DNA of 64,000 nucleotides from Utricularia gibba (taxonomy: Eukaryota > Streptophyta > Magnoliopsida > Lamiales > Lentibulariaceae). This document shows positions 9,378 to 19,780 of this stretch, one piece after another. The notes below the pieces were generated by a model. It had not been told where the DNA came from and did no database searches. It saw nothing but the letters and a program-made list of their open reading frames with translations. The translations under genes were made by a program, and so were the position numbers. The first letter of the stretch is position 1. Each line of letters begins with the position of its first letter. Where the stretch lies: contig NEEC01000002.1 of the NCBI GenBank assembly GCA_002189035.1, forward strand, positions 1,922,001-1,986,000, read 5' to 3'.

Positions 9378-12300
9378 ATGGACTCCGCTACGCAATATCC
9401 CTCTCCACCGGAAAACTACCGTAGGACGGCGGCGCTTGGCCATGCCCACGTTATTCCAGATGAAATCTTGTGTACGATATTGGCTAAACTCGCACCTCGC
9501 GATGTCGCTCGTCTATCTTGTGTCAGCAGGTCCCTTTCTTGATTGCCTATTGGAAATGAAATTGACTCAAATCCCTTTCCGTTAGTGATTGTTCTTTTTA
9601 TTTTCTGCGTGTAGCGTGATGTATGTGCTATGCAACGAGGAACCACTATGGATGAGTTTGTGCCTAAGCATCATCAATCGTCCCCTGGAGTATATGGGGT
9701 CGTGGAAAAGGACAACCTTGCATCAGTATGGTTGCTTTAGTTAGATTATTCTGATCATGTTCTGTTGGCTTGATTCGTTAAACCTTCGAAAGATCCTAGC
9801 CTACTTATTCATTAAATTTCTTGGATTCCAGACTAGGCTTTCTAGAGAAATATGATGAGACGCACAAAAGGACTTTATACTTTGAAGGTATTGAATTTCG
9901 TCTTCAAGATTCTTCGTCTTCTGAATTTTAGTCGAGGATCACTTTCTTACCAATGTCATGCAGGGTTTAGTTCATTATTTCTCTATAGGAGGTTATACCG
10001 ATGTCATACATCATTGAGTGGGTTTTCATTTGACGATGGAAATGTTAGGAGAAGGGACAGGCTTTCGGTTGAAGAGTTTGACAACGAATATGATGGTAAA
10101 TGCCCGGTAAGCCATTGAAATCAATTGCGCAAGTCTATTTTTCTTTTACGTCATCGTTGTAGATACCTCAAGTAATTCATATACTCTTATCATTGCCTAT
10201 ATTTATTGGATTGTGATTTTTATTTTTCTCACCTTCAATGATCAAGCATGCCTGTTGATCAAGCTATTATAATTTATAACACTACATATAACCTCAAGTA
10301 ATTCATATACTCTTATCATTGCCTACATTTATGGATTGTGATTTTTGTTTTTCTCACCTTCAATGATCAAGCATGCCTGGTGATCAAGCTATTATAATTT
10401 ATAACACTACGTATTCTTTTACAGGTTTTGATAAACGGATTGGCTGACAGCTGGGCTGCTAGTAAAACATGGACCTGTAAACAACTTTTACTCAAGTATC
10501 CAGAAACAAAATTCCGGATCTCACAAAGGAGTCCAAAGAAGTTAAACATGAAGTTCAAGGACTATGTACACTACATGCAAGTACAACGTGATGAAGATCC
10601 TTTGTACATATTTGATGACAAGGTGTGATTACCTGTTTTAATTTCATGTTGAAGGTTCAATCTTTTAGGCTTACGATCTTTCTGATAATGTAGTTTGGGG
10701 AATCTGCACCAGACTTGCTGAAGGATTACGCCGTTCCCAATTTATTTCAAGAAGATTATTTCAATGTACTGGACATAGATCAACGGCCTCCTTTTAGATG
10801 GCTTATAATTGGCCCAGAAAGATCTGGGGCATCGTGGCATGTGGATCCAGGCTTGACAAGTGCATGGAATACTCTTCTCTGTGGTCGCAAGCGGTAAGAT
10901 TAGATTTAAATATTAATTGTTGGCTTTAGGGCAACCAACATGTTAAATGTTAAATTGCACTGTTGTTGATAGAGGTTTATTTGGAAGTTGGGTCTTTCAA
11001 GATCATGGTTTTAATGTACGAGAGGAGAAAAGTTTTAATTTGTCAATTTGGACCACAAAGTATTAGTCAAAATTGTATCACTTATTTTGGATACAAATTT
11101 TCCCTACAAACTCATGTTTTTTTTTCATACCATCCTAAAGTTCTTCATAATGATGCTTTAAAAAAAGTCCGTCATAATACTATCCCTCAGTTGCACACTC
11201 TCAGTTTCTTAACATATAGCATCATTTCTTGGACAGATGGGCATTGTATCCCCAGGACGTGTTCCTCTAGGTGTGACAGTACATGTTAATGAAGATGACG
11301 GTGATGTTGATATTGAAACCCCATCATCGCTGCAGGTACTTAGTTGCACATAGCCATTTGCAATAACTGAAAAGAGTTCTTGGATTTCATGTCCTCTAAC
11401 CTCCAATTATGTTTTTCCTACATTCATTTTCTAGTGGTGGCTGGATTTTTATCCACTTCTTTCTGAAAGGGATAAGCCTATCGAGTGCACCCAACTTCCA
11501 GGCGAGACAATATATGTTCCAAGTGGATGGTGGCACTGTGTATTAAATTTGGAGACAAGCATAGCTGTGACACAAAATTATGTTAATTCGAGAAACTTTG
11601 AATTTGTATGTTTAGACATGGCTCCAGGGTATCAACATAAAGGCATATCCCGTGCTGGGCTCCTTGCTCTTGATGGAGACCTAAAAATTTCTGAAAATAC
11701 TACGGTATGTGCCTCAAGACTCCCTGCAAGGGAAAATAGGGTAACAATACACAGGTCTCCGGAGGATATGACCCAAGCCAACAACAACACAGTGGGTTTG
11801 GAATATTCTTATGATATAAACTTCCTTGCTATGTTTCTTGATAAAGAAAGAGATCATTACACATTTCCATGGAGCCCCGGTAACTGCATAGGACAACGTG
11901 AAATGCGGGACTGGTTATCTAAACTTTGGGTGAGAAGACCTGAACTTAAGGATCTTGTGTGGAAGGTATCTCATCACTTCCCCTGATTCACCTGTGTTGG
12001 ATGCTTTGGTATTTCACAGAAACACTATTTCCTATTAGTTTTATAGCATGAAATGGAATATTGTCTGATCTTATTAAATGAATCCTGATTTGATTTGCTA
12101 TAACTTAAATTTATTTTCATGTGGCATTGCATGCATACTTCATAGTTGATTTCAATTTCTTCACATTTAACTTTAGGGAGCATGTCTTGCCCTCAATGTT
12201 GAAAAATGGTGTGAAATTGCTGGAGAAATTTGTTCTTTTCATGGCCTCTCCTATCCTCTGGATGATGAGAAACTTCCGGTTGGCACTGGCAGCAATCCTG

Positions 12301-14291
12301 TAAGTTTTATTCTCCTCCACATGCATTCATAAAATATTGTTTTAATGTCTTTTGTGTGTCAAGGAATCTAAAAAGAAAACAATGTTTTGGACAGGTTTTC
12401 CTAGTAGGTGATTATGTGATTAAAATATTTGCTGAAGGAGGGCTAGAAAATTCTCTTTTTGGCCTTGGCACCGAGGTATTATTTTCTTGAAAGCTCCTGT
12501 AATGCTGCTTAACTTTCCCATTATTAACCCTTGAATGTTTTCTCCGCTACCAGCTTGAGTTCCACAATCTGCTTAATAATTCAAAGTCCTCCTTGAAAAA
12601 TTGCGTTCCTTCTATCTTGGCAAGTGGTATTGTCCATTTTGAGATTGGATCATACAGAATATTTCCCTGGGATGGAAAAGGTGTACCTGAAGGAATTTTT
12701 AGCAAGCTCACCTCGATGAGCAGTTGCAAAGATGGTGACATTGATCACCCGTTTGGTGTGTGGGGGAAAAAACTGTTTGAATACCGAAATTCTGGAAAGA
12801 TATCACACACTTTAGGGGATAGTGAAAGCAATTTGATGTGGCCGTACCTAGTGACAAGAAGATGCACTGGAAAAATATTTGCTAATGTGTAAGCAATTTT
12901 TTGTCCTGGTAGTACAATTATGTTCTGTCTCAGATCATTTGATTGCATTCTCAGCTGGATTTCGCTTTTTTTCATATGCAGAAGAAACACTCTTTCGCGT
13001 GAAAATCTACTTGCTCTGGCTTCATTTTTGGGAGAACAAGTTCATAACCTTCATGCTTTGCCTTTGCCGAAGCCACCTGTAAATTACTGCTTACTTGGTA
13101 GAGATACCATACAGCATTCTATTGGCAATGGTCACCTAAAGTGCGAGGAAAATGAGGTTGACTATCGGGCTTGTAGGGAAGTATTTGTCAGCATTCTTAA
13201 TCGGAGAAGGGAATATGTGACACGCCGTTTGACTGAATGGTTAGGTTTAGGTTCTCTTATTTATTCTTTTTCTCATTGCTTGGCCCTTACTATCAACTTC
13301 CCTTACACTCGCTTGATAATTAATAAAGTTGGTAGGACTAATCATGATAGATGGAAAATGTGAGAAGAAGACTGCTTGTTGTTGAACAAAAGAAGTTGCT
13401 TATGTTCTTGGAATCGTTCAGTTTTGCAGACATTAGTAATCTTTTTTTTTTAACATTTTTCAGGGGCGAACCAATTCCTCACGAATTGATCAAGAAAGTC
13501 GACGAATATCTTCCCATTAACTTAGCTTCACTTTTTCAGGTAATTACTGATTCTGCACAAATATCGTTTTAAAGTGTGTTAAGGTTCATCGTTGTTTCAT
13601 CTTTGCTAATGCAGGGCGATAGTGAGGTTCTCAAACCCTTTACTTGGATACACTCTGATATTATGGATGATAACATCTACATGGAACCATGTTGCTCCTC
13701 TGCTTTTTTAGCAGAAGATGGTTCCGATCCTGATCTGGCAACTGACAAGGAGATTAGGTTCAAAAGCTGCAGAAGGCAAAAGCATTCATGGAATCCCAGC
13801 TATATCCTGGACTTCAGCGATTTGTCAATCGGTGATTTTCCTCTGCCCACGCTTTGCTTTCAAAAACCATGCTTCTCCGCCACCGTGGTCTAATCTAAAT
13901 ATGTTATTTAAATGTGAACTCATGCAGGGGATCCACTTCTTGACTTGATTCCTATCTACATTGACGTCTTCCGTGGTGATTCTGGTCTCTTGGAACAGTT
14001 CCTTGACAGTTACAGAGTTCCAGTTGAAACAAACCATCATATTAAGCCTCACACGTCGACTCGACCCTCATACCGGGCAATGTGAGCTGAGCCACCTTCA
14101 CCCATCTCCATCTCTTGCATTTTGACTAAATGGGCTGTCATTTTTCATTTCGTCATAGGTGTTACTGTATTTTGCATGAGGAGAACCTTCTAGGGGCCAT
14201 TTTCAGCCTATGGAAAGAACTGAGGAACGCATCATCTTGGCAGGACGTTGAGGACAAACTATGGGGTGATCTGAACAAATATTCACTATGA
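9378..14291 (+). CDS. JMJ21: F-box and JmjC-domain protein JMJ21 with C-terminal kinase-like domain, one frame break
   Basis: Orthologue of Arabidopsis At1g78280. Sixteen exons: 9378-9529, 9615-9725, 9832-9887, 9964-10106, 10425-10622, 10694-10893, 11237-11335, 11435-11965, 12177-12299, 12395-12475, 12554-12888, 12982-13239, 13464-13539, 13615-13831, 13928-14081, 14159-14291. About 955 residues if the break is ignored. Domains: an N-terminal F-box ([11 protein letters not shown]), a JmjC fold with the metal triad HVD (SWHVDPGL) and the distal H in GWWHCVLN, then an aminoglycoside-phosphotransferase-like region with [17 protein letters not shown] and ILDFSDLS. The predicted role is a JmjC-type Fe(II)/2-oxoglutarate oxygenase linked to an SCF adaptor; the substrate is unknown. 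Exon 7 lacks one C in a C run (11250-11253, WALYP then shift), which would stop translation within the JmjC domain. All other borders and phases are regular. Confidence 0.92.
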
Positions 14292-14538
14292 CCAGTGTAC
14301 TATTTTAACCTCTGTGTGTTCACCATTGTTCTGTTGCATGATAATTACTATGGAGATGAGCCATTGACTGTAAACTGAACATCGTGTTTTCAGAGTTGTT
14401 TATATTCTAACTTGAAAAAAAAGGAGACATCCCCCTCTTTATCACTTCACAGTTGACACCATGAAGATCATCAAAGAGGGTGGGTGGGATTAGTGGCCCG
14501 CCGCTTTCACGTCATTGAATGCAGTAGTAGACTGTGCG

Positions 14539-14544
14539 TATAAG
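14539..14544 (+). promoter_or_regulatory. Possible TATA box of the arabinogalactan protein gene
   Basis: TATAAG lies about 85 bases before the ATG, in a 335-base gap that also holds the JMJ21 3' flank. The motif is weak. Confidence 0.35.
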
Positions 14545-14626
14545 TGAGGGAGGGCTCCTCCCATTCCCATTCCCCTCAGAGAAGCAGCAATTCCCTCCCC
14601 TGGTAGCAGCAGCAGCAGCAACAACA

Positions 14627-15087
14627 ATGCTCCTTTTTCTCCTGTTGTGTGCTCTGTTTGCATCCTCCGCCGCCTCTCAGGCTCCGGCATCCTCCCCCAA
14701 AGTTGCGCCGACCGCAGCTCCTCTGCCCCACCACCCCGTAGCTTCTCCCGTCTCTCCGCCACCCAGCCACCCAGTAACTTCTTCCCCGTCGCTCCACGGC
14801 CAGCTCCACCGCCCAGCCACGCGGGAACCTCTCCCGTGACCCCTGCCTCCCCGCCAGCAGTCGCGACGCCGAAGCAGCCGTCTCCGCCGGTAAACACAAC
14901 GCCTCCGCCCACAGCCTCCCTGCCGCCGCCAGCCTCAGTAGCTGCAGGTGCGAGCAATTCTCCTCCGATCGCGGCCGCACCTGCGAGCCATGCTCATAGC
15001 GCGGCAGCCAGGGGAAGGGGATGGGGATCCAGCGTTGTGCATGTGCTCGTGTTCTGTTGGGGGGTGACGACGCCGATGCTGCTCTAG
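14627..15087 (+). CDS. Classical arabinogalactan protein, single exon, one frame break
   Basis: Extracellular, heavily O-glycosylated GPI-anchored proteoglycan. The ATG at 14627 opens a signal peptide (LLFLLLCALFASSAASQ), followed by a Pro/Ala/Ser/Thr-rich body with repeated AP, SP, TP and PPP motifs (APASSPKVAPTAAP, SPPVNTTPPPTAS) that serve as hydroxyproline arabinogalactosylation sites. The C-terminus (VVHVLVFCWGV) is hydrophobic and suits a GPI signal. The first frame closes at about 71 residues; the Pro-rich and anchor parts continue in another frame to the stop at 15085. The shift fits one missing C in the run 14784-14787. Ignoring it gives 153 residues, a usual length. A CAG/CAA run precedes the ATG. 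Confidence 0.75.
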
Positions 15088-16236
15088 AACGAGGCCACGA
15101 CGCGCTGATGTCATCATTATCTCCTCGTTATACACTTGTTTATTACAACTGTAGTAACCACTCCACTGATTGTTGAAATTCTCCTTTTCCATTTTCGCCC
15201 TAACCTTGAAATCCTTGCCTTGGCTTATTACTTACTTATCGTCACATTCACTTAATAACAACATTAAATACTTTTTTATTAAGTGAATACGTGAATGTGA
15301 CCATTAGTAATTTTTCACTTAATAACATTATATTTTGTTATTAAATATTTAGAGGTCGATGGAAAATAGTAAAATTAAATTAGTTAAAAAAAAATTATAT
15401 TGAAGATTGCTCTTTAGGTAAATAATAATGTAATTTTCCCGAATTCAAAAACATGTATTATTTTAAAAAATATGAATAATTTTAATTATATTTTCTTAGA
15501 ATTCTTTTTTGATAAATAATACACTATTAAACCAAAGGTTAGAAAACATATGATTTTTAGATTCGATTTAATAATTTTTATAAAAAAAGTAAAAAAATTC
15601 TAAATTTCAGAAATATTAGATTATATATGACTAATTTTTTTTTTACAATATATTTTTAGAAGACATTAAAATTTTAATCCATATTTAAAAAAAAGGTCAA
15701 TTCAAAATCTTTAATAGAAACTCAATTTTGGCATATCTATTCTGATAGTTCCAGCGGAGACCAAGTGGTTACCCATTTCGTCTTCCATTTTAGGGTATCA
15801 TGGCATCAATTCTTTCGACGTCGCCATTAAAATCCAGAATGGAATTCACGGCGAGGGGTCACCGTCGGTGGAATTCAAATTTATTCCCCATCCCCAACAT
15901 CACGATCTGAATTTACACTCGGCCACCACACAAGGAATGTAGAGTCGGTCATCGTGCCGTCTCGCCATCAGGCCCTCCGTGTCTGCATTCTGTTGTTGTT
16001 TCTATTTGGGTTTCACCTACGCCGCTCCCATCCCATTGCCGGCTTCTTTTTCGGGATGACAGTCATTGTATGACGGTGGAGGTCTGTGTTTGGAAATCAC
16101 CGGACACCGTATCTGAATCCGGGAAGCAGAATAAACTGAACCTGGACCAGTGGATCGATACTGGTAATAGTAAAAGAAAACAATTTTAGCAGATGGGTTG
16201 TGGCTAAAGAGATAGATAGATGTGACGTCAATCCCA
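15088..16236. other. AT-rich spacer downstream of the arabinogalactan gene
   Basis: It contains the 3' flank of the AGP gene and the inverted repeat at 15241-15301, then very AT-rich DNA to about 15730 and more balanced DNA beyond. No ORF shows a recognisable family. Confidence 0.6.
15241..15301. repeat. Short inverted repeat (hairpin)
   Basis: GTCACATTCAC at the left end is matched by its exact complement GTGAATGTGAC at the right end, and TTCACTTAATAA pairs with TTATTAAGTGAA inside. The 61-base palindrome lies in AT-rich spacer. It could be a tiny foldback element or the relic of a larger one. Confidence 0.7.
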
Positions 16237-16571
16237 TTAACGTCTCCGATTAAGCGAGCGTAGCAGTCCCTGGACCTTCAACTTAACTGCGTGAAAACGA
16301 AGCAAAAAGGGAATCACAAAGGTGACGCCCAACGCCTCCGTGAAAAAAAGCGCTTTTAATAGTGAGGGGCCGGAGCGGTTGCTGGAGAAACGAGGGGTAG
16401 TACTCGTCGGCGGGGCGTTCCCGGTGGTGGGATGGGGTGGTCGACGAACCTCATTCCTCGGGTGCAATGACCCGGGACGCCGCTGCGGATGAAGTAGTGG
16501 GTGGTTATGGAGTTGCCCAGGTTGCGCGCACTGTAATGAGTAGTCAATCCTTGGTCGGCGTACTCGAACAC
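16237..16571 (-). pseudogene. Phytocyanin-like (blue copper family) gene fragment
   Basis: The minus strand encodes THYFIRSGVPGHCTRGMRF, which resembles the copper-site end of phytocyanins (YFICGVPGHC-x2-GM). A Pro/Ser/Thr-rich stretch and a hydrophobic GPI-like tail (FFTEALGVTFVIPFLL) follow in the next frame. The upstream cupredoxin exon with signal peptide is not visible to 16980, the expected Cys before GVPGHC is replaced, and a frame change separates domain from tail. I read it as a decayed or truncated copy. The match rests on a short motif, so the family call is tentative. Confidence 0.4.
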
Positions 16572-16979
16572 TCCGGCGCCCCTAGTCCCATGCTATGCTT
16601 AATGAAGCTGATGAAATGATGATGCATCCATATACAGAGACTGCTCACTGGCCCTCAATCTCATTCCAGTCCCTTCCTTAATCATCTAGTGGTGGCAGGT
16701 TCTCAGATCCCACAGTCTGTGCTGTGTCATTGAATTAGGTTTACTTCAAATATATCAAGTATGGAGACTGGGAGATATGCCTCCACACACCGGTTTTTGT
16801 TCTGCAATTAGGCACACCGGATTTTGTGGGAGGATCTAACAATTTCACGGGATCCAGTCCGGTGTGCTTCTTTATTAAGGTTTTCACGGGGAAAAAAAAA
16901 AGAGTTGTAGTGGCGATTAGGCAATTAGGGAGCCCTAGCGCAGCAGCCACAGACGAGATAAGCTGCTCTAAGAAGGTTA
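16572..16979. other. Upstream region of the tryptophan synthase gene
   Basis: No coding exon supported on either strand. It holds repeated ACACCGG motifs (near 16787, 16813 and inverted near 16858) and presumably the promoter and leader of the next gene. Confidence 0.5.
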
Positions 16980-18805
16980 ATGGCCGGCGCGCTGTCCATA
17001 ACATTTTGTTGTTTACGTTTGAAGTCAGACTCCGACCTCCGGAAGCCTCCCCAATTGATCCCACCCTTCGCTGTTTCTAACTCGGCAGTGGCTACCATGG
17101 CGGTGGTCCCCAAGGTTGGGATCTCTGAAACATTTTCCAGATTGAAGCAACAGGGGAAAGTAAGTGGCCATTCCTTTGGGTTTCTCAAGGGTTTTTATTC
17201 AATCTTGGCGATATAAGTTCGCCATCATTTCGAAATCCTAAGGAAACCAGTCGCTGCTCATTTTGATGCAAGGTGGCGCTCATTCCGTATATCACAGCCG
17301 GTGATCCTGATCTCTCAATCACCGCAGAAGCTCTGAAAGTCCTCAGTGATTGTGGCTCAGACATTATAGAATTAGGCGTCCCGTATTCGGACCCTTTAGC
17401 GGATGGCCCTGTCATCCAGGTCTAAATTTCTTTGAACTTTCTTTCATTCGCCGCTGAAAAAATTCCGGAGTTCCGTATTCATGTTTGAATTCTTGATATC
17501 AATCCATTTTCGTGTATTGATTTCACAGGCTGCTGCTACCCGTTCCCTCTCCAGAGGAACCAATTTCGATAAAATCATTGCCATGTTGAAGGAGGTATGT
17601 ATTTGCTGCATTCTCCCTTTCATGAAGAATGGGATTATGGATTTACCTCTTTGTCTTGGACACCCTTGTTTGTCTTCCTTTGAAGATGTTATTGTTAATT
17701 TTTCTACCGGATGATATATACACTCTATATTGTGACTCTTTGAATATTTAGACTTGTAATAGCCATTTTTTATTGTTTTTGATTGCCTTTCTTTCATGTG
17801 ACGCACAGATTACACCCCAAATATCATGCCCAATTGCATTATTCTCGTATTACAACCCCATACTTAAGCGTGGGCCGGAGAAGTTCATGGCCACACTAAG
17901 AGAGACTGGAATTCATGGTATTTGTTTCTAAAAGTATCAAGTTTCCAAATTTTGACCACAAAGTTATCTGTCCGTTTGAACATTTTGTTAAATCCTGAAG
18001 CTCATGATGTTACCGAATCCTGACAAGGGTTCTTGTTTTTCCAGGACTTGTAGTTCCAGACGTCCCTCTTGAAGAGACTGAGATTTTAAGAAATGAAGCA
18101 GTGAATAATCACATTGAACTGGTATTCGTCTTCAATTGCATCTGATATATCAATGCATCTGCCTTCTGCTGAACATATTTTGGTCTATTTTAGGTCCTTC
18201 TTACAACACCAACCACTCCAACTGCACGAATGAGAGCTATAGTTGAAGCTTCTCAAGGATTCGTGTACCTTGTAAGATTGTTATACCTTTCTAGATGCTC
18301 CTGCACGCATTTGAGATATAAGACATTGCCACAACAAGTGTCTCCTATGATGTTGACTTCTTACATTGTCACAGGTGAGCACTGTTGGAGTGACGGGTGC
18401 CAGGGCGTCTGTCAGTGAAAACGTGAAATCTCTGATTCAGGAAATTAAGCAGGTCCTGTTCTATGATCTTCACCCTCAACTGGATCCAATTGCATGTGTT
18501 ATCCAGCCCCTAACGAGTATAACCTCTAACGCTTCCAACAGGAGACAAACAAGGCAGTGGCTGTGGGCTTTGGCATCTCTAAACCCGAACATGTGAAACA
18601 GGTAAATGGTATTCCAAATCAACTACTAATATGAAGTTGGTTCACAGTGTTTGCATATATGTCCTTGAAGATTGCCCGATGGGGCGCCGATGGAGTCATC
18701 GTTGGTAGCGCCATGGTGAAGATACTCGGCGAAGCCAAGTCCGGCGAACAAGGCCTGAAGCAGCTGCGGATGTTCACTGAGAGCTTAAAAGCAGAGCTGG
18801 TATAG
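16980..18805 (+). CDS. TSA1: Tryptophan synthase alpha chain, chloroplastic
   Basis: Cleaves indole-3-glycerol phosphate to indole and glyceraldehyde-3-phosphate and hands indole to the beta subunit in the plastid. Nine exons: 16980-17159, 17273-17419, 17529-17594, 17809-17917, 18045-18121, 18194-18271, 18375-18452, 18542-18601, 18671-18805; all GT-AG with consistent phase, 309 residues. A transit peptide of about 40 residues precedes [21 protein letters not shown]. The catalytic Glu lies in [11 protein letters not shown] and the catalytic Asp in [10 protein letters not shown]. The phosphate-loop segments [11 protein letters not shown] and [12 protein letters not shown] are intact. It could alternatively be the plant indole-producing paralogue (IGL type); the transit peptide favours TSA. 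The upstream Met at 16980 is preferred over the Met near 17098 because only it gives a transit peptide. Confidence 0.94.
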
Positions 18806-19780
18806 AGCTCAGGGCATGAGCTCTTCATTCACAATGCCTGGTAATAAACAAAAAGGAAGGAAGCAGGTGGGGGGGTATCAGTTTCACTTTTAGCACTTCA
18901 TGGTGCCGATTCTCTTAGCGGTCTTTGTCTAGAGCGCTTTTCAATCGGTGATCTGTCTCCATTTTCGTTTGGATCTGGAGAGACTTTTCTAGAGAAATAA
19001 GGCTCTGTTCGCTACAGACTACAGCATCACATGTGCACACTGTTCAGCATTCAGCATTCCATTGAAATATTAATAAGTTTAGAATATTAAAATAAAAAAG
19101 GAGATCATGTGAAAAAAACGATTAAATAGGAGTTTAGTAGAATATCAAAGCTAAAGTTTGATATATAGGACAAAATTATTATTTTTTAATTTCTGTATAA
19201 CTATTAATCCAATAAAAGTTAAGAGCAGGATTTTGTTGTGCCAGCTTCTCTAAATTCCAAGGTGTGGCGTCAGCAAGAGGAAAAGATATTCCAAGCGTGC
19301 CGCTGCTGTTCTCCACTTTCCTCGATTGCACTTTTGTTTCTTGTAGGGTTTCGTGTGGGTGGATTGGATTTGTCCACCGGCACCCAGTTAGTGGCGGAGG
19401 AGGGTTGGGGAATGAGTTGCTCTGGGGAGTAATGATGGATGCCATAATGCCCAACTGAAAAACACCGTTGGTAATTAAAAGGGGGCAATGCAAATATAAA
19501 AATGTGTTGCTGGTTGCAGAATCACATCTTGAGGCGCTGGCATTAGGTGGTGGTCCTGGTCCTCCCCTGTTTACCGTTAAGCTCCTCAGCTTAGCAGTCC
19601 GCATCACCTAAACCACTCGGTACCTAACAATCATGAAGTTCACACTCATAAATTGCTGCTCTGGATCTATGGGATTTTGAATGAACTCGCCTTCATTCTG
19701 AATCTCGATTTGCATTACTTATTACTGACAATTTCTTTATTGGTGGAAGATTTAGAGGGGTTTCTTTGTACTGAAGCTCA
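18806..19780. other. Spacer between TSA and pectin acetylesterase
   Basis: TSA 3' flank, AT-rich DNA (19070-19200), then a more GC-balanced promoter region for the next gene. The ORFs near 19180-19600 show no family resemblance. Confidence 0.55.
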
